64,000 nt of DNA from Pseudomonas asiatica. Its GTDB lineage: Bacteria > Pseudomonadota > Gammaproteobacteria > Pseudomonadales > Pseudomonadaceae. The notes beneath the pieces were generated by a model. That model saw nothing but the letters and a program-made list of their open reading frames with translations. It searched no databases and was not told the origin of the DNA. Where the stretch lies: positions 2,856,001-2,920,000 of the forward strand of contig NZ_CP157874.1 of assembly GCF_040214835.1 (NCBI RefSeq), in the 5' to 3' direction. This document shows, in pieces, positions 8,839 to 16,216 of this stretch (positions are counted from its first letter, which is position 1; each line of letters begins with the position of its first letter). The position numbers and the translations under genes were made by a program.

Positions 8839-9816
8839 CTACGTGACCGGGAGTACCAGTTGGCCCTCGATCAACGGCTTCTGGTTGGCAACGGCAGCTG
8901 CACAGAACGTCATGAATGCTTTGACCCGCCACGATTTGCGGATGTCCTGGTGCGTCAGCAGCCACAGCTCATCCTGCAGCTCCGGCACCACCGGGCCGAC
9001 GCGTTCAAGCCCTGGCGTGATATCACCCAGCATGCAGGGCAAAAACCCCACCCCCAGGCCTGCCGCGATTGCAGCACTTGCCGCCGCAACCGAATCGGTG
9101 CGGTACGAGATGCACTCGGCAGCGACCCTGTTTTCGACATAGCTCGTTGCCTTGAGCCCGCGTAGCGCCGCGGAATAGGAAACCCATGCCTGGCCTTCCG
9201 TGAACAGAGGAGTAGGCGATGTGTGGTTGCTGCTGCCGTAGGGAGCCCAGGCGATTGTGGCCAGTTTGCGGCCCACCAGGCTTTCTGCGGGTTTCCTGGT
9301 CGCCCGAACCGCAATATCCGATTCGTCTCGCGCAAGGCTCAGTGATTCGTTGCCCACCAGCACCTCGATCGTGATGCCTTCATTGAGGGCCTTGAAGTCC
9401 GCGATGATGGGGGTGAGGAAGTAAAGCAGCAGTGAGTCGCTGGTGGTGATACGAAGCTTTCCGAGTGGCCCCTGGCCGGCACGTGAGACACGCCGCGTCA
9501 CGCTGACGATGTCCAGCTCCACGCGCTCGGCGAGGGCACGCAGTTCCGCGCCCTCGATGGTGAGCAGATAGCCTGATTTGCGGTGATCGAACAAGGCTAC
9601 GCCAAGTGTTTTTTCAACCTGGGAGACTCTGCGGGAGACGGTGGACACGTTGATGCCGAGCTTCTTGGCTGTGGCAGCGCGATTGCCACACTCACTGAGC
9701 GTTTTGATGATCCGCAGGTCGTCCCAAGAGAGCTGGTTGGCAGCCTCGCCCACGTTCCATTTCACGTCCTTGGGGGCAACCGGGGTAATTGGGACATTTC
9801 CAGGTAACGACTTCAC
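8839..9816 (-). CDS. LysR-family transcriptional regulator
   Basis: 325 residues with a 25-30 residue N-terminal extension before the helix-turn-helix (LSWDDLRIIKTLSECGNRAATAKKLGI, then VSRRVSQVEKTLGVALFDHRKSGY). The effector domain has the entry GKLRITTSDSLLLYF and DIAVRATRKP. It is convergent with the Rid gene (20 bp between stops), so the pair may form a small regulatory unit, although LysR targets are usually divergent. The effector is not predictable. Confidence 0.85.
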   Translation of the reverse strand: MKSLPGNVPITPVAPKDVKWNVGEAANQLSWDDLRIIKTLSECGNRAATAKKLGINVSTVSRRVSQVEKTLGVALFDHRKSGYLLTIEGAELRALAERVELDIVSVTRRVSRAGQGPLGKLRITTSDSLLLYFLTPIIADFKALNEGITIEVLVGNESLSLARDESDIAVRATRKPAESLVGRKLATIAWAPYGSSNHTSPTPLFTEGQAWVSYSAALRGLKATSYVENRVAAECISYRTDSVAAASAAIAAGLGVGFLPCMLGDITPGLERVGPVVPELQDELWLLTHQDIRKSWRVKAFMTFCAAAVANQKPLIEGQLVLPVT

Positions 9817-9983
9817 GAAATCCGTTCCAGATCAGATTGCGACGATCATACGAGAAGGGGCTGCGTGAACCAAGCATCAGCATGAAGGCGAAGGAGGGGG
9901 CTTCGGTCGTCCCTTCATGCGCACATCGACACTTGTCGGCGTTATCCTGAAGAGTGAGCCCAGGAGCCTTTGGGGAACTACCC

Positions 9984-10406
9984 ATGCGCAAGTTGACACT
10001 GTTGTTCGCGATCGCTGCATTTGCGGGTTGCCAGGCGCCGATGCCCACTGCCAACCCACAGATGGCTTGGGTCGATCTCTCGACACCATTTCCGAATGAC
10101 CGTGTGCTGTTGGCCGAACGCCTGGATAAACAACGCTTGCGCGACGGGCGCTTCTTTGAGGTCAGCCCCGGCAGCCATGAATTGGTCGTCAGGTTCGACT
10201 ACGAAGTAAATGGGGGCGGTGGCATCAGCCTGATGGGAGGTACCACGGTAAGGCAATGCTACCTGACCATAGACTACGAGCATTTCAAGGCTGGACAGCG
10301 CTACGTGCTCGAGGCCCGCTCCATGGCCATGACGCCAGAGGCGAGGCTTTATGATGCGAAGGGAGAGATTGTGGCAGAGGTTACGGAATTCTATTGCCTG
10401 ATGTGA
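9984..10406 (+). CDS. conserved Pseudomonas lipoprotein
   Basis: 140 residues beginning MRKLTLLFAIAAFAGCQAP: a short lipoprotein signal with lipobox FAGC and acylated Cys17 after cleavage. The mature part has alternating beta-type segments (GSHELVVRFDYEVN, then GQRYVLEARSM) and two further cysteines. The codon at 9984 is preferred to 9954 because only it begins a signal peptide. The residue after the lipidated Cys is not Asp, so outer-membrane sorting is likely. No enzymatic motif is visible and the function is unknown. Confidence 0.72.
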   Translation: MRKLTLLFAIAAFAGCQAPMPTANPQMAWVDLSTPFPNDRVLLAERLDKQRLRDGRFFEVSPGSHELVVRFDYEVNGGGGISLMGGTTVRQCYLTIDYEHFKAGQRYVLEARSMAMTPEARLYDAKGEIVAEVTEFYCLM

Positions 10407-10743
10407 TGGTGAATCGTTCGTTGTTCATTGATTACAACTAGCCTCGAAAAATCAGATTTTTTCGCTTTCTTGTAGGGCATTTCCCAAAGATACTGTTGCC
10501 GCCTATTTTCCGTTGCGGGTGCCCTGGCAGGGCTCTAGTCTGGGCCTGTCGCTGCTCATCAGTGACACGGCTTTGACAGGCCGTAATGGTATGTAGGTCT
10601 GCAGCGCTGTTAATGGCGGCTGCGTGTGGGGCACGCTTGCGTGCGCCGGAACTTCCTATGTCCGCCGGTCTGTCAACCCACACACAGCTGCCACCCAACC
10701 TGTTTGACAGCGGGATCGGTGCAGCCCATTTGGAGATATAGGA
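10407..10743 (+). other. long leader region before the DUF3077 pair
   Basis: 337 bp without a credible gene; the minus-strand frame here (10438-10896) has no domain and no ribosome site. The stretch 10660-10740 contains CGCCGGTCTGTCAACCCACA, a CAGCTGCCACCC block and GTTTGACAGCG just before the ribosome site. I believe similar text precedes other Pseudomonas small DUF genes of this kind and may be a structured 5' leader, but I cannot verify this from one copy. Confidence 0.3.
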
Positions 10744-10848
10744 ATGTTGAAGATGGTCCCCGATCCACCCCAAAGCCTCCACTCCCTCGAAGACACCCTC
10801 ATCCAGGCCACGTACTACGTCCAGGTACAGTTGCCGAACGAACCGTGA
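10744..10848 (+). CDS. 34-residue ORF, probable truncated partner of the DUF3077 gene
   Basis: Starts MLKMVPDPPQSL and ends after 34 codons at TGA; a GGAGATATAGGA ribosome site precedes the ATG. The opening M-x-K-x-VPDPP is the way a family of small Pseudomonas proteins, often encoded just upstream of DUF3077 genes, begins. Those partners are around 80-120 residues, so this copy seems to have lost its C-terminal part by an internal deletion or frameshift. It may still be translated. Confidence 0.45.
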   Translation: MLKMVPDPPQSLHSLEDTLIQATYYVQVQLPNEP

Positions 10849-10942
10849 ACGCTGCACTGAGCCCAAACCAGGTATTGCCTGGGCTGGGCTGATCACCCGC
10901 GAAGTTGTCCGCCAGGCGCTAGACGATTAGGGAGATGGACCC

Positions 10943-11212
10943 ATGACTACTGACGAATCGAACGAGAAAACCACCGTAGGCAAGACCACGTTCTACCAAG
11001 GTGAAAACCAGACCCATCCGTTGTTTCGCATCGAAGCCGGCATTCCTTGCAAAAGCGCTCGGGAGCAGGCTTCGGAATTGATGGGGTACGTGCGGGAACT
11101 GACGATTGTCGGGTTGATGGATGAAAAGCCGATGATGATCTGGGCTGCGCATTACCTGAGCGCATTGGCCAAGGCGCTGATGGACGATGCCGAGCTGGGT
11201 ATGATGCGCTGA
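10943..11212 (+). CDS. DUF3077 domain protein
   Basis: 89 residues, full length for this Pseudomonas-specific family: GKTTFYQGENQTHPLFRIEAG, then AREQASELMGYVRELT and IWAAHYLSALAKALMDDAELG. The first part is beta-like, the rest two amphipathic helices. GGGAGATGGACCC precedes the ATG. Ninety-four bp separate it from the truncated upstream ORF and a common transcript is likely. No function is known for the family. Confidence 0.78.
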   Translation: MTTDESNEKTTVGKTTFYQGENQTHPLFRIEAGIPCKSAREQASELMGYVRELTIVGLMDEKPMMIWAAHYLSALAKALMDDAELGMMR

Positions 11213-11366
11213 GTTCACTCCACCCGTGGCGGTCCGCGAAACGCGGCCGCCATTCACAATGGCGGAGTGGGGTGCCTCGATCAGTGTGGCTGAGGTCAAC
11301 CGTATTTTGTTCTGTGGGTGAGCGGCGAAGGCTGTGATAATGGAGGGGAATTACAAGGGCCATGCC

Positions 11367-11780
11367 ATGCTGACCATCTCCAATAATCTGCATCTGCCAG
11401 ATGCCGACATCGAACTGACCTACATCCGCGCGCAAGGCGCAGGTGGGCAAAATGTCAACAAGGTGTCCAGCGCCGTGCACCTGCGCTTCGACATTCCCGC
11501 CTCGTCGCTGCCCGAGTTTTACAAGGAGCGGCTGTTGGCGCTGCGTGACAGTCGCATCACCGGCGACGGCGTGTTGATCATCAAGGCACAACAATACCGC
11601 ACACAAGAGCAGAACCGTGCTGACGCACTGGCGCGTCTTGCCGAGTTGATCATCAATGCCGGCAAGACCGAGAAGAAACGCCGTCCCACCAAGCCGACCC
11701 TTGGCTCGAAGACCCGTCGCCTCGAAGGAAAAGCCAGGCGCAGCACTGTCAAGGCGGGTCGGGGTAAGGTGGAGTTCTAG
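11367..11780 (+). CDS. arfB: alternative ribosome-rescue factor ArfB (peptidyl-tRNA hydrolase)
   Basis: 137 residues. The catalytic GGQ motif lies at 26-28 within [13 protein letters not shown], as in class-I release factors, and the C-terminal ~35 residues form the basic tail (KKRRPTKPT...[13 protein letters not shown]) that enters the empty mRNA channel. ArfB (YaeJ) hydrolyses peptidyl-tRNA on ribosomes stalled at mRNA ends, as a backup to tmRNA. Length and tail are complete, so it should be functional. The ATG at 11367 matches the E. coli N-terminus; an in-frame ATG at 11334 is less likely. Confidence 0.93.
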   Translation: MLTISNNLHLPDADIELTYIRAQGAGGQNVNKVSSAVHLRFDIPASSLPEFYKERLLALRDSRITGDGVLIIKAQQYRTQEQNRADALARLAELIINAGKTEKKRRPTKPTLGSKTRRLEGKARRSTVKAGRGKVEF

Positions 11781-12479
11781 GCTCTGTACAAAATGAGATG
11801 TCTCAAGGCAGTGAAATCATGGCGGCCTGGTTTTGCGAGCTCGTGGAAGCGTGTGGGGGCGTGATAGACGAAACATGAACGGGCACTTCCAAATACGTCA
11901 TTTAACATAATACTCATTATGCGCTAGTCTACATTTGGTCACCGGACCACGAGTGAGGCACTTTGGGACCAGAGAAAGCTCCTTGGTCTAGAGTCCTCGG
12001 AAGTAATTCTTAGGTCGTTTTCGGAGCTAATCCCTGAACTGCCGTGTTTTTCCTCCGAGTTCAAAATTTACTTCTAACCTGCGGGCCGTTCGTGTGATCG
12101 TCGCTCACGTGCTGGCGATTTTCCCTCCTGTTTCATGAGTTAGTTCCTGTTGCCGATGTGTCCACCATCTGCTGTCCAAGCCGGCACGAAGCTGAACCGC
12201 GTCCGCACATGCCAAAATTCACTATCCACGACATCGAGGTCGCCAGTGCTTTGGTCTTTTGAGGTCACAAGCAGATGCCTAGAGCGTCGGGGATGCTACG
12301 GAATGTGGAAGCATGCTTTTGCCTGGATGTGAGGCTTTAAGCATGTCTTCACCGCAGCGGGATCTCATGAGCGTTTGATTTGATGACGGACAGGCGTGTT
12401 AGTTGGCGTCAGAGCGTGGTGCTCTCCGATGGGCGCGTTTCACAGTGAAATGCCGATTTGAAGGCCTATCTATGGCGGT

Positions 12480-12539
12480 TGTAAACCACTTTTTTACGTG
12501 TTAACTACAGTGGTTTACACGTAAAAAAAGTGGTTTACA
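12480..12539. repeat. large imperfect inverted repeat with three GTGGTTTAC copies
   Basis: A 21-base arm at 12480-12500 beginning TGTAAACCAC pairs with a 22-base arm at 12518-12539 ending GTGGTTTACA. The only difference is one extra A in the A-run. The 17-base loop itself contains a third GTGGTTTA(C) at 12510-12518 that overlaps the right arm. It could be a transcription-factor binding array, a recombinase or transposase end, or a hairpin. No gene next to it is intact. Confidence 0.75.
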
Positions 12540-12685
12540 GGGTGTATTTATACGTCGCTGTGGCCACTAGTTACTTGTTCTCGTACGGGTTGTATTTTGA
12601 ACGGTGCACTATGGTGTGCTAACGTAGCGCTGGAGATTAGCCCCCACGCCTCGTGGCAGATTCTGTAGGTCTGTACTGCGCACTA

Positions 12686-12766
12686 GGAGGGTTAGTTGTC
12701 AGGTAGTTCGTGAAGATGACCGATCACTTGAGGAAGTAAGCTAACCTCCTCCAGCCTCGTTTTTTC
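12686..12766 (+). other. closed stem followed by T-run: possible small RNA 3' end or long terminator
   Basis: GGAGGGTTAG at 12686-12695 pairs with CTAACCTCC at 12741-12749 (one bulged G), enclosing 45 bases, and a run of six T occurs at 12760-12765. The distance from stem to T-run (about 11 bases) is long for a simple Rho-independent terminator. A structured RNA from a lost element is possible. The evidence is only base pairing. Confidence 0.25.
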
Positions 12767-12892
12767 CTCATGCGGTTATAACTCCACTAAATGACTATTT
12801 GGTATAGTTATAAGGCGTGCGCGTCAACTCATTGCTCTACCATTGTCCGGGCCGGAGTGCATTACGTCAGTCCTCCTGCGCTGAGTTTGCCC

Positions 12893-13038
12893 GTGATCGA
12901 TCACCTAGACCATCTCGTACTCACCACCTGCGACGTGCAAGCCTGCACGGACTTCTACACCCGCGTACTGGGCATGCAACTCGAAACCTTCGGTGCCGGC
13001 CGCCTAGCGCTGCGCTATGGCAATCAAAAGATAAACCT
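12893..13038 (+). pseudogene. glyoxalase/VOC-family N-terminal fragment
   Basis: About 48 residues from a GTG give IDHLDHLVLTTCDVQACTDF, then YTRVLGMQLETFGAGRLALRYGNQKINLH. This is the first beta-alpha-beta-beta-beta module of a vicinal oxygen chelate (glyoxalase/dioxygenase-like) protein with the metal-ligand His in DHLVL. The match stops abruptly at KINLH, where the sequence of the oppositely oriented TnpT-like fragment begins. The second module (about 80 residues) is missing, so it is inactive. Confidence 0.75.
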
Positions 13039-13389
13039 TCACCGCTGCCGGGCACGCGCTTCCAGCGCACCCAGCGCTTCGCGCTCCTCGGCTAAGACCT
13101 GACGCTGGCCGGCTACCCCCTGCTCCGCCACACCCTGGGCCAGGATGATGGCCTGCCGCCAGATAGCCACGAACGCCTGCGCTACCTCCGTCGGCAGGCC
13201 GGGTGGTCGTGTTTCACCGCGCTGACGCCCGGCCAGTTGCTCCCACCACTGATCCAGCAAGGCGCCAACCCGTGCCGGACTGCCACGCCCCAGTTCCAGC
13301 CGCACGCGCTCCACCGTCGGCCGCTCACCGCGGGCCAGCACCGCGTCTGCTGCAGCAAACACGTCGTTTTCCGGTACGCCTACCGCCAT
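13039..13389 (-). pseudogene. TnpT/KfrA_N-like DNA-binding protein, 3'-truncated
   Basis: 116 residues from ATG at 13389 with GGAGG upstream. The start MAVGVPENDVFAAADAVLAR and the segment RPTVERVRLELGRGSPARVGALL form the KfrA-type N-terminal DNA-binding domain, followed by the start of a coiled coil (VAEQGVAGQRQVLAEEREALGALEARARQ). Full proteins are around 300 residues; here the coiled coil is cut at the junction with the glyoxalase fragment, and the stop codon lies at the junction. The position beside a palindrome fits TnpT, the cointegrate-resolution accessory protein of Tn4651-type Tn3 transposons. Confidence 0.6.
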
Positions 13390-13409
13390 GCCCTGCCCTC
13401 CGCCATATT

Positions 13410-13438
13410 AGGTCTGATAATTAAATCTTATCCGACCT
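13410..13438. other. rst-like resolution-site palindrome (left)
   Basis: AGGTCTGATAA at 13410-13420 and TTATCCGACCT at 13428-13438 are inverted repeats with one mismatch and a 7-base AT-rich spacer. The site lies 20 bp upstream of the TnpT-like start. In Tn4651-type transposons the recombination core (rst) lies between divergent tnpS and tnpT, which fits. A very similar palindrome occurs at 61669-61698. XerCD dif sites have a 6-base spacer, so this is not read as dif. Confidence 0.5.
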
Positions 13439-14173
13439 TATTGGCCGAGAACTTGTTTTATAATACGTTCAACGTACTAAATTATACATATCTGGTGGTT
13501 ATGGCGACGAAAGTCACCGAATCCATCGGAAGCCTTTGCCCCACGGAAGCCTTTCGCCCGAATAGGCGTTCGTTTGTGCCACTCCTGCAGCTCAATTAGG
13601 AGAGCACCCTCGCCTATTGATTTGCCGTCTCGATTCTGTTGTAGGCGGATCATTAAATGCCGTGCGCTGGTGTCAACGGTTGCAGGGTGGTTCATAGTCG
13701 TCCGCTTGGCGTGCACCAGGATGGGATGCCGGTTGGAGTCTTCTGGCGTCGACGGACTCGAATTGCACCTGGTTGCTGCGGACTCTGGCGTTCAGCACGC
13801 TTAGTCAATACCCGGCTGACTGGGCCAAGTTGCACGCGATCGACGGCTTGGGTGGCCATGAGGATTAGAGGGCGATGAAGCGATTCGCCACGGGTGGATT
13901 GCTGTCAGTAGAAAGCATGTGAGCGTAGGATGGAGGCTCCCCCATCAGGCCGCTCCTTATGTATAAATCCTTACGGACAACCGCCCGTGCGCCAGTTATT
14001 GGGGACTCCACTTCATGCTTCTTGCTCGCTGACTTTAATCCCCAACGGCCCTTTGTAGCTCCATAATCTATCAGTTCCGCGCCCCGCCCCATATGAATCC
14101 TAAAGAACTCAAATGATGCATTTTTGATTCGGTTGCCGCACAATGGTCAGATTCAGGTAATCGAGAATCTTCC
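13439..14173. other. degenerate region between TnpT fragment and TetR gene
   Basis: 735 bp with no gene I can support. TATAATACGTTCAACGTAC (13460-13478) has a -10-like TATAAT and a small palindrome GTTCAAC. A minus-strand frame (13477-13716) and another (13865-14143) have partly protein-like text but no recognised domain. They may be remnants of transposon cargo. The composition stays AT-richer than the flanking chromosome until the TetR gene. Confidence 0.4.
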
Positions 14174-14734
14174 ATGCACCTTTCAGCCACCGACGAACGT
14201 CTGCTCAAGGCACTCGCCGCAGCAATTGTTATCCACCCCAGAGCCACGCTGAAAGAGTTGGCGGAAACGGCCGGTGTCAGCAAGGCGACCCTGCATCGCT
14301 TCTGCGGTACTAGAGACAATCTGGTCAGCTTGCTGGAAGGTTACGGCGAGCAAGTTCTGCGTCAAGTGATCGCCGATGCCGATCTGAAAAGCAGTGAACC
14401 GCTTGCGGCATTGCGACGCTTGATCACCGAGCATTTCAAGCACCGCGAAATGATGGTGTTCCTGCTCTTCCAATACCGCCCGGACACCTTTGACGGCAGT
14501 GAGGCCAACCAGGGTTGGCGAGCCTACGCCGACGCGCTGGACGACTATTTCCTGCGTGGTCAGCAAGCCGGGTTTTTCCGCATCGATATCAGCGCTGCAG
14601 TGTTTACCGAGATGTTTCTTAGCCTGGTCTACGGAATTGTCGATGCCGAACGCCGCGGTCGCGCGGCCAGTGCAACATCTGCGTTGACGCTCGAGAATCT
14701 TTTCCTCAATGGCGCCGTGGCGGCATCTCGCTAG
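14174..14734 (+). CDS. TetR-family regulator
   Basis: 186 residues. The N-terminal helix-turn-helix is at about residues 18-45 (RATLKELAETAGVSKATLHRFCGTRDNLVSLL), followed by an all-helical ligand domain with TetR_C-like organisation (FTEMFLSLVYGIVDAERRG). It lies at the distal end of the RND operon, tail to tail with it and separated by the terminator at 14748-14775. It is the nearest regulator and could act at the operator-like palindrome at 20557-20574 upstream of the operon. This link is inference. Confidence 0.85.
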   Translation: MHLSATDERLLKALAAAIVIHPRATLKELAETAGVSKATLHRFCGTRDNLVSLLEGYGEQVLRQVIADADLKSSEPLAALRRLITEHFKHREMMVFLLFQYRPDTFDGSEANQGWRAYADALDDYFLRGQQAGFFRIDISAAVFTEMFLSLVYGIVDAERRGRAASATSALTLENLFLNGAVAASR

Positions 14735-14747
14735 TTTATGCCCGGAT

Positions 14748-14775
14748 AAAAAAATGCCCCTGATCGCTCAGGGGC
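14748..14775 (-). terminator. Rho-independent terminator of the RND operon
   Basis: Stem GCCCCTGA (14756-14763) with TCAGGGGC (14768-14775), loop TCGC. On the minus strand it is followed by a run of seven T (14748-14754 in complement). It ends transcription coming from the outer-membrane factor gene. On the plus strand there is no T-run, so it would stop the TetR transcript less well. Confidence 0.9.
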
Positions 14776-14812
14776 AAAAGCGGTTGGCCAGACCAACCAA
14801 AGGATCGATGGG

Positions 14813-16216
14813 CTATCCCCGCGCAGGCCAGCCACCACCGAGGGCGCGGAACAGGTCGACAAGCGATTTTTGCCGCTCGATACTCGCCTCGATAGCGGCC
14901 GCTTCGTTCAGGTAGGTGTTGCGCTGCGCATCCAGGTACCGCAGATGGCTGTCCACGCCACCCTCGTAGCGAGCCTTCGCCAGTGCCAGGCTCGCCCGGC
15001 TGGTGTCGGCCAACGCTTTGCGTGCGATCTCCTCACGCCGCAAGGTATCACTGGCGGCCAGTGCATCGGCCACTTCCCGGAAGGCGGTCTGGATCGTGCC
15101 TTCGTAAGCTGCAACCGCCGAGTCCTTGCGCGCCTCGGCCAGGCTCAGGGCAGCCTTATTACGCCCGGCGTCGAACAGCGGCAATGTCAGTTGCGGCATG
15201 AAGCCCCAACTGCGCGAGCCACCCTCGAATAGCCCGGACATCTGCGCGCTGGAGGTACCGAAGCTGCCGGTCAGGCTGATCCGCGGAAAGAACGCCGCCC
15301 GTGCCGCGCCGATATCAGCGTTACGCGCCCGCAGCCGGTGCTCGGCGGCAAGAATGTCCGGACGCCGCTCGATCAGTGCCGACGGTGCACCCGGGGCGAT
15401 GTCCTGCAACACCATCGGCGCCTCAGGCCGTTGGGCAGGGATCACCTTGGCCGCGCTGGCGTTACCGAGCAGCAGCACCAGAGCGTTGTAAGCCTGCTGC
15501 TGTTCGCGCAGGATGGACTCCAGCTCTGCCCGCGACTGCTCGACCAGCCCCAGTGCCTCCTGATGGTCCAGCGCTGTCGCGGTGCCTACGGTGCGGCGCT
15601 GGCCGACCAGGGCGAGGGAGTCTTCGCGGCTGCCAAGGGTCTTCCGAGTCAGCGCCAGGCGTCGCTCGGCGCCATCAAGGGTCAGATAGGCCTGGCTGAC
15701 CTCGGCGATCAGGGCAATATGTGCAGCCCGGCTGACCTCCTCGGTTGCCAGATACTGCTCAAGCGCTGCGTCGCTCAGGCTTTTCACGCGGCCGAACAAG
15801 TCGATTTCGTACTCCGGCAGCGACAGCCCTACCTGATAAGTGCTGTTGACGCCTTCACGGCCATCGCTGGAAAGGTCCGACGGTAAATGCTGGCGATTGC
15901 CCGAAGCGCCGGCGTTCAGCCCTGGCATGCGGTCGGCACGCCGAATGCCATATAGCGCACGGGCCTGCTCGATATCGAGCAAGGCCTGGCGCAGGGAACG
16001 GTTGTTGCCCAGTGCGCTGCCGACCAGCTGGCGCAGCGTAGGGTCAACAATGAACGCCTGCCAGTCCAGCTGCGCCACGGCCTGGCCCTGCTGCCCGGTG
16101 GCATTGCCCCATTGCGCCGGCACCGGTGCCTCGGGGCGCTGGTAGGTCGGCGCCAGCGAGCAGCCGACCAGGGCACAGGCCAGCGCGAATGGAATTGCAA
16201 GATTACCCATGACCAT
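14813..16216 (-). CDS. RND efflux outer-membrane factor, NodT/OprM-type lipoprotein
   Basis: 467 residues. The start at 16216 is used because its ATG overlaps the stop of the RND gene (TAATG), implying translational coupling; ATG two codons later is an alternative. Signal and lipobox (ACALVGC) are followed by the OprM-like repeat halves (SLPEYEIDLFGRVKSLSDAAL; QALLDIEQARALYGIRRADRMPG; LTLPLFDAGRNKAALSLAEARKD). It forms the trimeric outer-membrane duct of the pump. It is the last gene of the MFP-RND-OMF operon and is followed by a terminator. Confidence 0.9.
   Translation of the reverse strand: MVMGNLAIPFALACALVGCSLAPTYQRPEAPVPAQWGNATGQQGQAVAQLDWQAFIVDPTLRQLVGSALGNNRSLRQALLDIEQARALYGIRRADRMPGLNAGASGNRQHLPSDLSSDGREGVNSTYQVGLSLPEYEIDLFGRVKSLSDAALEQYLATEEVSRAAHIALIAEVSQAYLTLDGAERRLALTRKTLGSREDSLALVGQRRTVGTATALDHQEALGLVEQSRAELESILREQQQAYNALVLLLGNASAAKVIPAQRPEAPMVLQDIAPGAPSALIERRPDILAAEHRLRARNADIGAARAAFFPRISLTGSFGTSSAQMSGLFEGGSRSWGFMPQLTLPLFDAGRNKAALSLAEARKDSAVAAYEGTIQTAFREVADALAASDTLRREEIARKALADTSRASLALAKARYEGGVDSHLRYLDAQRNTYLNEAAAIEASIERQKSLVDLFRALGGGWPARG

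Larger units (their letters stand above)
11781..12892. other. 1.1-kb gene-poor, AT-richer region of mobile-element debris
   Basis: No frame here has protein-like composition or a ribosome site. The base composition is clearly more AT-rich than the flanks. It contains a large inverted repeat (12480-12539) and a closed stem followed by a T-run (12686-12766), listed separately. The sequence immediately before 12893 includes GGTATAGTTATAA at 12800-12813, which could be a -10-like element. I see no identifiable transposase. Confidence 0.5.

Noticed and set aside
10438..10896. 152-codon minus-strand frame opposite the DUF3077 leader
   Set aside because: No domain, no ribosome site, and it overlaps the plus-strand small ORF.
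13865..14143. 92-codon minus-strand frame in the debris region
   Set aside because: Part of the text looks protein-like, but I could not place it in any family, and it may be noise; noted only inside the region entry.
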